DNA of 64,000 nt from Kiritimatiellaeota bacterium B1221 (GTDB lineage: Bacteria; Verrucomicrobiota; Kiritimatiellia; SS1-B-03-39; UBA6053). A program made the translations under genes and the position numbers. Shown one piece after another: positions 9,457 to 17,351 of the stretch. Numbering within the stretch: position 1 is the stretch's first letter; every line of letters begins with the position of its first letter. Under the pieces are notes generated by a model. The model did not search any database. It was not told the origin of the DNA and saw nothing but the letters and a program-made list of their open reading frames with translations. The stretch is taken from assembly GCA_029269125.1 (NCBI GenBank), contig JARHXX010000004.1, positions 186,001-250,000 on the forward strand, given 5' to 3'.

Positions 9457-10185
9457 TTATTCCACCTCAAAGTCGCAAACCACCGGTAAGTGGTCCGAAT
9501 ATAAGACTTGTGGCACATGAATGTGGTTCACCCTCACTTGAGGGGTGTGCAGCACAAAATCCAGGTCGTGTTTGGGTTTCCAGCTGGGGAAGGTTGGTGC
9601 ATCTTCCCCGTCCGGTTCAATGAGACCGGCCGCATCTTTGAAAAGCTCGAGTTCCTTTTTTCCCTGGAACACATTAAAATCGCCGGCCACAATGCAGGGT
9701 TTTTCGATGTTGCGAACGATGGTTTTAATTTCCCGCAGCTGCTCCTGGCGGGTGCGGTAAGAGAGGGCGAGGTGGACCAATAGGAATACCACATTCTCCA
9801 ATTCCAGTTCGATGACCAGTTTTTTGACCCCGCGGGTGACATAATGAAATTTTTCACTACTGATACTGTCACGGGCGACAAAGGCATTTCCCTGTTTATT
9901 CAGAATGGGAACTTTGGTCAGGAGAGGGTGATTCTCCGCGTATTTACTTTTGTAGGTGTGATAGTGACCCAGGGATTCGGCGATCTTCTGTGCCTGATTA
10001 AATTTTCCGCTCCGGTAACTCCCCGCATCCACTTCGATGAGTCCGATGACATCCGGATTGAGCTCTCTTAGAAAGTGAATGATTTCTTCAAGATGTTTGC
10101 CGGTCCGCCCGATATACCCGCTTAAAGGAAAGCGGTTCATGTTTCCGCCGGTACCATATCGAATGTTGTATAAAATAAATCTCAT
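9457..10185 (-). CDS. Endonuclease/exonuclease/phosphatase-fold hydrolase
   Basis: The EEP fold is recognised by its ordered motifs: FILYNIRYG at the start, VIGLIEVD (metal-binding Glu), LLVHLALS, AGDFNVF, DLDFVLHT and the final YSDHLPVVCDF. All catalytic residues of this metal-dependent phosphodiesterase/phosphatase family appear present. I chose the ATG at 10185 because the family starts within a few residues of the first strand; an in-frame start at 10233 would add 16 residues. No signal peptide is seen. The substrate could be nucleic acid, a phospholipid head group or a phosphoinositol-type compound. It abuts the mevalonate kinase gene, but a direct link to isoprenoids is unproven. Confidence 0.8.
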   Translation of the reverse strand: MRFILYNIRYGTGGNMNRFPLSGYIGRTGKHLEEIIHFLRELNPDVIGLIEVDAGSYRSGKFNQAQKIAESLGHYHTYKSKYAENHPLLTKVPILNKQGNAFVARDSISSEKFHYVTRGVKKLVIELELENVVFLLVHLALSYRTRQEQLREIKTIVRNIEKPCIVAGDFNVFQGKKELELFKDAAGLIEPDGEDAPTFPSWKPKHDLDFVLHTPQVRVNHIHVPQVLYSDHLPVVCDFEVE

Positions 10186-10229
10186 AGTTATGAAGTAATG
10201 CATACATCTTATCGTGCGTATCAGGACTT

Positions 10230-11090
10230 TCAAACTGTATCTGAGACGGAGTTGCTGTTTTCCACAGTAAACGGTTGTTTCCCCCTGTGCGGTTCTGTGT
10301 TCAATATTGAATTCATGACCTCAAATACTTCATTGGCTTTTGCGGGATTGAGAGCATCTGGATGCGGCGGAGCGAAGCATTTCTGATCATTGTCATAATA
10401 TTGACCGGAGGCATTTGCAAATTCATCAGACAGGGCGGCGCGCACTAAAATATCCGCCCCGATCTGAAGATCTCCACCGGTAACGCCAAAGCCTTGTTTG
10501 ACCATTTTGCAGCCGAGGAGTGAGGCGGGGTTGACCGCTGCAAATACCGGGCCCTCGGGGTGGGACGCCGCCAGGTGAAAGGTCCACATCGTAAGGGCCA
10601 GTTTGCTTTGGGCGTAGGCCGCCATGTCCGCGATTTTCTTTTCTCCTTTCAGGGCGGTAAGGTCGACCGGAGATTGGGCTGCGGAGGAAAGGTTCACCAC
10701 CCGGCTGGAGGGCATGAGGAGGGGGAGGAGTTTTTGGGTGAGCAGATAGGGTGCCAGGGAGTTGACCACAAAGCGAATGTCGAGGCCATCTTCGGTGATG
10801 GTTTCAGGCGCCATGAAGATGCCGGCGTTGTTGATTAACACATCCAGCGTCGCATGTTTGTCCGAAACCGCCTGAGCCAAAGCTTTCACTTCATTCAGGC
10901 GGGAGAAGTCGGCGATGTAGGTTTCAATTCCGGTGGGGTCCCCCAGGGAGGAAAGATGTTGCGCAACCGCTGCAAGTTTTGTGGGGTTGCGGCCGTGAAG
11001 CAGGAGCTGATGGCCGTCTGCCATCAGATTTTTTGCGGTCTCGAGGCCAATGCCATCGGTGGCACCCGTAATGAGGATTGTTTTTTTTAT
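10230..11090 (-). CDS. Short-chain dehydrogenase/reductase with apparent ATA start
   Basis: A classical SDR: nucleotide-binding motif TGATDGIG, NNAG in LINNAGIF, catalytic Ser in NLSSAAQ, and YAQSK as the Tyr-Lys pair. The first ATG in frame is at 11024, but it falls after the TGATDGIG motif and would remove the first strand and the glycine loop. Upstream there is no ATG, GTG or TTG in frame. The codon where an SDR should begin is ATA (11088-11090), giving KKTILITGATDGIG directly after it. Either ATA initiates rarely, or an ATG was lost by a G-to-A change. The next gene upstream ends 14 bases away and is itself interrupted, so this pair may be decaying. Substrate unknown. Confidence 0.7.
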   Translation of the reverse strand: MKKTILITGATDGIGLETAKNLMADGHQLLLHGRNPTKLAAVAQHLSSLGDPTGIETYIADFSRLNEVKALAQAVSDKHATLDVLINNAGIFMAPETITEDGLDIRFVVNSLAPYLLTQKLLPLLMPSSRVVNLSSAAQSPVDLTALKGEKKIADMAAYAQSKLALTMWTFHLAASHPEGPVFAAVNPASLLGCKMVKQGFGVTGGDLQIGADILVRAALSDEFANASGQYYDNDQKCFAPPHPDALNPAKANEVFEVMNSILNTEPHRGKQPFTVENSNSVSDTV

Positions 11091-11104
11091 AGCAGTGTTT
11101 TGGG

Positions 11105-12076
11105 TTAAAGGGAGAAGCGGGGAAGCAGATCTTTGGCTAAGCGATGCAAGGTGCTGCCGATGTCGGCCTGATTGAATCGAAGGTTGAGAGCGACATGATT
11201 GATGCCGGCGGCCTTCAAGGATTTTAAATGATGATACAGATAGTTTGATCCGGAACTGAAGCCCAAATGAATAGGGCGGGGCGGGGCATCCGGGTCATCT
11301 AAGAGATCCACATACAGTGACTGCATGACAGGTTGCGGGGGGCGTCCGGCCTTTTCGACCTGACGTTGCCAATCACCGACAATTTGCGACTGGAGTTCGG
11401 GTGAACGCGGGTAAAGCATCCAGCCGTCGGCATGTTCCGCGATCCATTCCGGTGATTGTTGACTGCCACCGGTGACGAGTAAGGGCCGTTTTCCTGCCGT
11501 GGATTTCGGTAAGAGATCCATACCGCGACCCGGGTTGCCGTAACTGCTTTCAAACTGAGGGGCGGATTCTTCCATTTTTCGAATATAATGAAAGCTTTCC
11601 CTGAAGCGTTCGCCCCGGTTTTCAAAGGGTAGATTTAAGGCGGGATATTCATCCGGCCGGTCCCCGGATGCGACTCCGAGGATTAAACGGCCCCCGGAAA
11701 GCACATCTACAGATGCCGCCGCTTTCGCCACATGCACGGGATGGCGCAGGGGCAACACGATGCTGGCGACGCCCAGTGCGATCCGTTCCGTTTTTCCGGC
11801 CAGCAGTCCCAGATATACAAAGGGATCGTAGACCTGACCGGCATCGCCAAAGGAGGGGACGTTAAAGGGCACATCCCGAAACCAAACGGAGGTGAATCCA
11901 AGGGTTTCCGCAAGCTGAATGCGGGCGGTCTGGTTTTTCATGCCCGGCACGGGCCCGTCTGCGTAGGATTCCAAAGGCACCACCAAGCCAAGAGTTAATC
12001 ATCCTGTTTTGAAAACAGTGTTGTAAGCGGTGTTGATGGAGAGAAAGTTTTGAGAAGTGTTTACTGGCGGGGACAT
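11105..12076 (-). pseudogene. Luciferase-like (LLM class) oxidoreductase interrupted by in-frame TGA
   Basis: The bulk of the frame is a flavin-dependent LLM oxidoreductase of the BA3436-like type (SVWFRDVPF, YDPFVYLGLLAGKTERI, RHPVHVAKAAAS, GRLILGVASGDRPDEY). The true start is very likely ATG 12074-12076, preceded by a strong GGAGGA site. From there 25 codons run in frame to NTVFKTG, then TGA at 11999-12001, then LTLGLVVPLE, which is the expected first strand of this family. Relatives carry Arg or Lys at the stop position, so a CGA-to-TGA change is the simplest explanation. Restart at TTG 11986 would lose the first strand of the barrel. Read-through or a sequencing error are alternatives. 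Confidence 0.7.
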
Positions 12077-12187
12077 ATCGATTCCTCCGAGATGTTCAGG
12101 ATGAAATACGTTTTTTCGGCCGGAGAGGATCCTTCATTAAAAAACGAAGCAGGCTCAATTCATTGACCCTGACAATCAGGCGGTTGT

Positions 12188-12215
12188 CGGGCGCCGGGCA
12201 GGGTTCCGGCGCCCG
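12188..12215 (-). terminator. GC-rich hairpin after the MDR gene
   Basis: A perfect 10-bp stem (CGGGCGCCGG with CCGGCGCCCG) and an 8-base loop lie just downstream of the MDR stop. No T-run follows on the minus strand, so it may attenuate or terminate weakly before the luciferase-like gene. Confidence 0.45.
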
Positions 12216-12221
12216 GAGGGC

Positions 12222-13208
12222 TTAGTTCTCGATGACGACTTTGCCCATGCCTTTGCCGCTTTCCAGTCGGGCATAGGCTTCTCCGGCTTGTTCGAGAGAG
12301 AAGTGTATTTCATCGAGGACGGGTTTAAGTTTACCGGCTTCGATGATTTGCGTGAGCTTACGGAGGATTTCGCCATGCACCGCCCGTTTTTGGTTATAGA
12401 GCATGGGTAATAACATAAACACCACGTGCAAGGAGAGCCCTTTCACATGGGCGGTGTTGAGATCCAGCTCACACATAGAGACCGTGGAGGCCACTTGACC
12501 ATTGAGGGCCGCGGCTTCGAAGGAGTTCAGCATATTTTGTCCGCCCACAGAATCGAAGACCACATCGAATCCAGCACCGTCGGTGTGTTGGGCCACGTAG
12601 TCTTCGACAGTTTCGGTTTTGTAGTTGATGCCGGTGGCACCCAGCTGTTCGATCAGGGCCAGCTGGGGTTCGCCTCCGCCGGTGGAATAGACGTCCGCTC
12701 CAAAGTGGTTTGCCAGTTGGAGGGCGATGTGGCCTACGCCTCCGGATCCGCCGTGAACCAAAACTTTTTGACCCGCTTGAATGCCGGCACGGGTGAGGCC
12801 TTCGTAGGCGGTAATGGCAACCAACGGCAATGCGGCGGCTTCACGCATGGACAGGTTTTTGGCTTTATGGGCGATCAAGTTGTGATCGGCGACAATGTAG
12901 TCTGCCAAAGTTCCCGGCAGCTCCGCTAAGCCGCCCGCACAGCCATACACTTCGTCGCCGACGGCATAGAGGGTCACACCTTCACCTACCGCTTCCACTG
13001 TTCCGGCAAAGTCCATGCCCAGCAGGGCGGGAGTCGCAGGTGAAAGGGGGAGTTCTTCGCCCATGTTGCGGATCATGGTGTCCACGGTGTTGACGCTGGA
13101 AGCTGAAATTTTCACCAGTACGTGTCCGGCTTTTACATCAGGGGTCGGGATTTCAGTGGCTTCAAAAGCGGCGTTTTCGCCATAGGTATTTAAGATCATT
13201 GCTTTCAT
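12222..13208 (-). CDS. Zinc-independent MDR-family quinone oxidoreductase-like enzyme
   Basis: A 328-residue medium-chain dehydrogenase/reductase. Visible are the GroES-like N-terminal half (VLVKISASSVNTVD, then GMDFAGTVEAVGEGV), and the NADP-binding motif HGGSGGVGHIALQLA. The structural zinc cysteines and the catalytic zinc ligands are absent, as in quinone oxidoreductases (QorA) and related enoyl/quinone reductases. It probably reduces quinones or other electrophiles with NADPH. It is divergently transcribed from an HxlR regulator with a conserved N-terminal cysteine, an arrangement known from redox-sensing QorR and YodB systems. Induction by electrophile stress is therefore a reasonable inference. 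Confidence 0.87.
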   Translation of the reverse strand: MKAMILNTYGENAAFEATEIPTPDVKAGHVLVKISASSVNTVDTMIRNMGEELPLSPATPALLGMDFAGTVEAVGEGVTLYAVGDEVYGCAGGLAELPGTLADYIVADHNLIAHKAKNLSMREAAALPLVAITAYEGLTRAGIQAGQKVLVHGGSGGVGHIALQLANHFGADVYSTGGGEPQLALIEQLGATGINYKTETVEDYVAQHTDGAGFDVVFDSVGGQNMLNSFEAAALNGQVASTVSMCELDLNTAHVKGLSLHVVFMLLPMLYNQKRAVHGEILRKLTQIIEAGKLKPVLDEIHFSLEQAGEAYARLESGKGMGKVVIEN

Positions 13209-13254
13209 ATTCGCAGTTTCCTGTGTGGGAGGTTTTGGTTCTCTGGGTTTAAAA

Positions 13255-13320
13255 GTACTTAAAGTACATTATTACACTTGTGTTGAGAGTGAAAAATATG
13301 ACATAACCTATTTTAGGTCA
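13255..13320. promoter_or_regulatory. Candidate HxlR operators between divergent genes
   Basis: Two inverted repeats lie in the 177-bp divergent spacer. The first is GTACTT-A-AAGTAC (13255-13267), perfect around one central base. The second is TGACATAACCT with ATTTTAGGTCA (13299-13320), matching at 8 of 11 pairs. A further AAGTAC half-site follows at about 13320. HxlR dimers bind such short palindromes, and the positions suit control of both genes. Confidence 0.5.
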
Positions 13321-13385
13321 AGTACCCACATTTATGTAAGTAATGTAAAAATGCTGAAAACCCCTTTAAAAACGATAAAAATAAA

Positions 13386-13805
13386 ATGAGAAAATATAAC
13401 TGGAAAACAGGATGTGACGTTGAAGCCACCTTAAGTGTGATTGGTGGACGCTGGAAACCGGTGTTATTATGTCATCTTTTAGGAGGTCAAAAACGCTTTG
13501 GAGAGCTGCGTCGTCTGACGCCCCATGCGACGGAGCGTATGATTACTTTGCAGCTTCGGGAGCTGGAGGCGGACGGGGTGATTCACCGGCATGTCTTTGC
13601 GGAAGTGCCTCCCCGGGTGGAGTACGAGATTACCGAATTCGGGCGCACGTTGGCGCCGATCTTGGAGCAGATGCAGAAATGGGGCAATGGCTTTAAAATC
13701 CGGAAGTTTGCGGAGGAGGAAAAGAGTCAGCAGGATGTTTCAGGTGAAAAAGAAGATCTCGCCCACTCAGGCTCAAAGATGGGGGCAGCGGATTTTGGCT
13801 CCTGA
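13386..13805 (+). CDS. HxlR-family transcriptional regulator (redox-sensor type)
   Basis: A winged-helix regulator. The core matches HxlR: CDVEATLSVIGGRWKPVLL at the N-terminus (conserved Cys10), KRFGELRRLTPHATERMIT as recognition region, and VEYEITEFGRTLAPIL as wing and following helix. The conserved cysteine near the N-terminus is the thiol switch in YodB, HypR and QorR, which suggests sensing of quinones or disulfide stress. The core ends near residue 105; the 30-residue tail rich in Glu, Lys and Ser is unusual, and a small frame starts inside it. It is divergent from the quinone oxidoreductase-like gene, its likely target. Confidence 0.87.
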   Translation: MRKYNWKTGCDVEATLSVIGGRWKPVLLCHLLGGQKRFGELRRLTPHATERMITLQLRELEADGVIHRHVFAEVPPRVEYEITEFGRTLAPILEQMQKWGNGFKIRKFAEEEKSQQDVSGEKEDLAHSGSKMGAADFGS

Positions 13806-13899
13806 TGTATGGGTCATGGGTGAAGAGGTGCGCAGAGAGTGGGGAACAGGCTTTCAACAGTGGACCGAAGCTGTACACAAACGAACCAAGGAGAAATAG
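13735..13899 (+). CDS. Possible small protein overlapping the regulator tail
   Basis: A 54-codon frame starts at ATG 13735 in another frame from the regulator and ends at TAG 13897-13899, directly before the next gene. The sequence (ISPTQAQRWGQRILAPDVW, later REWGTGFQQWTEAV) is amphipathic, with well-spaced Trp and charged residues and no low-complexity bias. It reads more like protein than the overlapping regulator tail does. Its stop lies against the ribosome site of the cupin lipoprotein, consistent with coupling. I do not recognise a family. Confidence 0.35.
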   Translation: MFQVKKKISPTQAQRWGQRILAPDVWVMGEEVRREWGTGFQQWTEAVHKRTKEK

Positions 13900-13902
13900 A
13901 CG

Positions 13903-14742
13903 ATGAAAACAGTATTATGGGCACCCGCAAACCTGCTTTTGCTTACGGGCCTTTGGGTGACAGGTTGCCGCAGCACGATGTCACCCGAACCCCAAACGGA
14001 AAATATCCGCGTCATATTAAAATCTGAAGTGGAATGGACCCACCTCAATCCCAAGCGTGGTGATCTGGCTCCGAGTGCGGGGACGTTGTGGGGCGACCGG
14101 AATGGCACCGAACCCACAGGTTTTCTGCTCAGACCTCCCCGCGATTTTGAATCTCCTCCGCATATTCACAATGTTTCCTACCGAGGGGTGGTGATTGAAG
14201 GCGTCATTCATAACGATGATCCCAAAGTGGATGAGCTTTGGATGCCGGAAGGTTCTTTCTGGACTCAACCGAAAGGGGATATTCACATTACTTCCGCTCA
14301 GGGAAGCGGTGCATTGGCCTACATTGAAATCGAGCAAGGACCTTATCTGGTCCTGCCTTCGGAAGAAGCGTTCGACAGCGGGGAGCGTCCTATAAATGTG
14401 GATGAATCCAATGTGGTCTGGCTGGACAATTCGGATATTACCTGGCTGAAGCATTCTGATGCTCAAACCGCAGTGCTTTGGAGAGACCGCGAGGAGGGGG
14501 CGTTGTATGGATGCTTCATTAAGCTTCCGGCCGGATTTAACGGGTCGCTCCAGAGTGAGGGATCGACTTTCCGCGCGGTGGTCATTCAGGGGCAGTTGAG
14601 TCATGCCACCAGAAAGGGTCAGGTTTTAGATCCGGGTAGCGGCTTCCGTTCGGAAGATCCTGCGGTGCATCATGTGATGTCGCACCAAGAGAGCATTCTC
14701 TATGTTCGCACGGACGGGGAAATTAAGATCCATGCAAAATAA
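13903..14742 (+). CDS. DUF4437-type bicupin lipoprotein
   Basis: A 279-residue protein with a lipoprotein signal ([11 protein letters not shown]) followed by two cupin-like halves. Each half has a short W-G/W-R strand followed by an F-L-L-R-P-P or F-I-K-L-P-A-G-F strand, as in the DUF4437 and ChrR-cupin families. The first half carries HIHN (near residue 91), a possible metal site; the second half lacks an obvious equivalent. An envelope location is inferred from the lipobox. The function is unknown: it may bind a small ligand or metal. A strong AAGGAG ribosome site precedes the ATG, and a strong hairpin terminator follows. Confidence 0.7.
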   Translation: MKTVLWAPANLLLLTGLWVTGCRSTMSPEPQTENIRVILKSEVEWTHLNPKRGDLAPSAGTLWGDRNGTEPTGFLLRPPRDFESPPHIHNVSYRGVVIEGVIHNDDPKVDELWMPEGSFWTQPKGDIHITSAQGSGALAYIEIEQGPYLVLPSEEAFDSGERPINVDESNVVWLDNSDITWLKHSDAQTAVLWRDREEGALYGCFIKLPAGFNGSLQSEGSTFRAVVIQGQLSHATRKGQVLDPGSGFRSEDPAVHHVMSHQESILYVRTDGEIKIHAK

Positions 14743-14758
14743 TCCCATCTAGCTGCAC

Positions 14759-14794
14759 AAAACGGGCGTATACTTGAATGTATGCGCCCGTTTT
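14759..14794. terminator. Terminator between convergent genes
   Basis: A 15-bp stem with one G-T pair (AAAACGGGCGTATAC with GTATGCGCCCGTTTT) and a 6-base loop. T and A tracts are built into the two arms, so it can work in both directions between the cupin and methyltransferase genes. Confidence 0.88.
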
Positions 14795-14834
14795 ATGGCG
14801 GGCTTCCCTGTGCAGAAGGCGGAAAAGGGGAGGG

Positions 14835-15428
14835 TCAGCGAAACACACTGACGCCGATTTCAAAGCATTCGCCGTGGAGGGAGACGGGGTAGTGTTCGGT
14901 TTCGCTGCGGAAGCCGGCGGCCATCATCCGGGCAAAGAAGTTGTGGGCATGAGGCCGGCCGGGTTCGGAGATCACCAGAGAACCTTCCATATCCAACAGG
15001 GAATTGATACTGCGGACCAAATCGGGAAAGTCCTGTTGGCTGTAGAGAATATCGGCTCCGAGGATGAGATCAAATTGGGCATCAGTATCAGGCGCACACC
15101 AATTTAAAGGCTCGATGGCCGCGGGATTTAAATCGTTGAGTGCCCAATTTTCCTGCGCCAGGTTTAAGGCTTCGGGTTCCAGGTCGGTTACCGTGACTTC
15201 CGCTCCTTGCATACCCGCCGCAATGCCGGCCAATCCGCATCCGCAACCGAGTTCCAACACACGTTTTCCTTCCAGGGTATTTCCATCTAATACATGTTCT
15301 GCCAAGGAAAGAGAGGCCGGCCAGAGGGAGGCCCAGTACTGGGGCTCTTCGGCTACCGGCACGTCTTTTGCATAGGCGAGCTGAATGGGGTGTTCGTTGA
15401 TTTGAATCTGGTTTACTTCAAACTGCAT
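14835..15428 (-). CDS. Class I SAM-dependent methyltransferase (lysine methyltransferase-like)
   Basis: A 197-residue Rossmann methyltransferase. Motif I is VLELGCGCGLAGIAAG, an acidic ribose-binding strand TVTDLEPEAL follows, and the post-I segment FDLILGADILYSQQD is typical of the METTL/Methyltransf_16 group. The preceding YWASLWPASLSLAEHVL is also a hallmark of that group, which methylates protein lysines, for example in ETF beta. The substrate cannot be told from sequence. It is transcribed away from the cupin gene, with the next minus-strand lipoprotein gene 39 bases upstream. Confidence 0.8.
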   Translation of the reverse strand: MQFEVNQIQINEHPIQLAYAKDVPVAEEPQYWASLWPASLSLAEHVLDGNTLEGKRVLELGCGCGLAGIAAGMQGAEVTVTDLEPEALNLAQENWALNDLNPAAIEPLNWCAPDTDAQFDLILGADILYSQQDFPDLVRSINSLLDMEGSLVISEPGRPHAHNFFARMMAAGFRSETEHYPVSLHGECFEIGVSVFR

Positions 15429-15467
15429 CGTAGCCCTGGAAGCGAACGTCCCGCGGTTGAAAAAGGC

Positions 15468-16034
15468 TTAACGCTGTCCTTTAAACTGTTCGTGTAAGTC
15501 CCGGTAGTTTTTCGCGATCTTTTTGCCTTCTCCGTTGACCGCAGCCACTTTCGAGGCCAATAATTCATTTTGTTCATCCAGCACGCTCTGGAGTTCCTTT
15601 TGTGCGGTCTGAATCTCCGGGAGTTCTTTTGCTGCAGATTCAATGCGGCTTCGAATTGCAGTGTATTCGCTCATTTTTGCTTTGTAGGTTTCGTTATCGT
15701 CCGCGAGTTTTGCATCAATCGCTTCCCCCTGCAACCGGTCGTTTTCAGCATACATTTCTTTTAACTCCGGATGGTTTTTCCGGATTTTGGTGAATTGTTG
15801 GGTGGCTTCAAATGCCTTTTTATCGGCGGCCATAATTTCTGGATCCTGATCCAGTCCATTTTTACTGATGAATGTACGTAACGCTCTTTCGGAGTCCATA
15901 TACTCCCGAATGGATGCCGTGACCTTTTTGATGTCTGGCGAAGACGCAGACGAGTTTTTCGAGGTATCGCCCCCACAAGCAGAGAGAAAGACGATATTGA
16001 GTAAGCCGATGGTAAGCAGGGTAATTTTAGTCAT
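15468..16034 (-). CDS. Helical coiled-coil lipoprotein of unknown function
   Basis: I chose the ATG at 16034 because it gives a compact lipoprotein signal peptide (MTKITLLTIGLLNIVFLSAC). In-frame ATGs at 16064 and 16106 would lengthen it. The mature chain of about 170 residues is almost all charged helix with heptad-like spacing (Glu, Lys, Gln, Ala), so a coiled coil or helical bundle is likely. No enzyme motif is seen. It may be an envelope spacer or periplasmic chaperone-like protein, but no family was recognised. Confidence 0.6.
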   Translation of the reverse strand: MTKITLLTIGLLNIVFLSACGGDTSKNSSASSPDIKKVTASIREYMDSERALRTFISKNGLDQDPEIMAADKKAFEATQQFTKIRKNHPELKEMYAENDRLQGEAIDAKLADDNETYKAKMSEYTAIRSRIESAAKELPEIQTAQKELQSVLDEQNELLASKVAAVNGEGKKIAKNYRDLHEQFKGQR

Positions 16035-16133
16035 AATGCCTATAAGTAAGGAAGCTGATTTCATTTTCCAGTCAAAAGAGTGAAAGAAGGGTGGGAATTT
16101 TTGCACCGCTGCTGATCCATCTCCTCTAAAGCT

Positions 16134-17171
16134 TTATGATGTCTGAACTTCTTTGAGGAGGTTGTGGATAAACGTCAGTTTCTGTTTGACCGGCGGATGC
16201 AAGATAAAGGGATATAAATCCAGCTGTCCCATACTGCGGTTGATGGAATTGACCGCGAAAGTCAACGCCACCGCATTTTGCAGAAAGTCCTCAAAATGGA
16301 TGGGCAGGTAAGGGTCGGCATCAGCCACCATGGTCATGATTTCTGTTTGATTCTCAATTTGGGGATTTATGGACACGCCCAGCGCGTATGCTGTTTCCAT
16401 GGTATCGACTAAATGCAGGTAGTGTGACCAGCTTTCCGCCCAATCTTCCCAAGGGTGGGATGAGGCATAGGCGCTAATAAAGTTTTGGTTCCACTGGGGA
16501 GGCGGGCCGGTTTGGTAATGCTTTTCCAGTGCTTGTCCGTAGTCGATCGACTCATCGCCGAACTGATCACGGAAAGCTTGGAGGCGTTCGGGGAAGGGGA
16601 GAATGAGCAAGTCCCAATAATAGTGACCGACCTCATGACGGAAATGCCCCAGCAAAGTCCGGTAGCGTTCTTTCATGTTGACCCGGTTTTGTTCCCGCAC
16701 AGCAGGATCCGCCTCCTCGATGGCGAGGGTGATTTTCCCCGATAGATGGCCGGTCATACGCTCCGCATCTTTGGGCACCACCTGATCCGAATCGATAAAG
16801 TCAAAGCGCAGGCCGTTTTCCGGATCGGCCGTTTTGCTGTTCACGGGAAGTTCAAGACGCAGCAGGCTGTAAACCAAACGGTGTTTAGCAAATTCGATAT
16901 CCCGCCAATTTTTTTTAACCTCAGGGTCCTTTACATTCGGAATGTAATGATTGAGTTCGCAGGCCATGCATAAGTCCGAAGTGGCATCCGGTTCCTGCAA
17001 CCAATTACATACGCCGGGTTCATAATTCCTACAGTAGCGCCGTTCACTGGGTTGGAAGGAGCGAAGTTGAAGGGTCGATGATTCGAAGCCCACCTGATAT
17101 CCGCACTGCTCACAGCTTGTATTTTCAAAATGGAGGACCTGACCACAATTTTCGCATTGAAAGAGTTTCAT
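16134..17171 (-). CDS. Putative zinc-binding metallopeptidase with N-terminal zinc ribbon
   Basis: The N-terminus has two CxxC pairs (CENCG and CEQCG) forming a zinc ribbon, and a second Cys set follows (CRNY, CNWL, CMAC). The C-terminal part has the HExxH metallopeptidase site in FRHEVGHYYWD (near residue 178), and WEDWAESWSHYLH supplies further conserved residues. This matches the uncharacterised DUF2248 / putative zinc-binding metallopeptidase family. It has no signal peptide, so it is probably cytoplasmic. Substrate unknown. It is monocistronic by spacing, with its stop 99 bases from the neighbouring lipoprotein start. Confidence 0.83.
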   Translation of the reverse strand: MKLFQCENCGQVLHFENTSCEQCGYQVGFESSTLQLRSFQPSERRYCRNYEPGVCNWLQEPDATSDLCMACELNHYIPNVKDPEVKKNWRDIEFAKHRLVYSLLRLELPVNSKTADPENGLRFDFIDSDQVVPKDAERMTGHLSGKITLAIEEADPAVREQNRVNMKERYRTLLGHFRHEVGHYYWDLLILPFPERLQAFRDQFGDESIDYGQALEKHYQTGPPPQWNQNFISAYASSHPWEDWAESWSHYLHLVDTMETAYALGVSINPQIENQTEIMTMVADADPYLPIHFEDFLQNAVALTFAVNSINRSMGQLDLYPFILHPPVKQKLTFIHNLLKEVQTS

Positions 17172-17351
17172 ACGTATCGATCAAACACTGCCCTGAAATA
17201 GAGTCAATGTTTTCCGGAAGGCTGAAAGATCTCTATTGATTCGCTGAAAGGGGGACGGAAAGGTCGCAACTGTGCCCGTATTCGGTTAGAGAGGTCTCTG
17301 CTTGCCGAAAGGGTTTATGCCTAAACTGCCACTTTAATAAAAGGATTTCTT

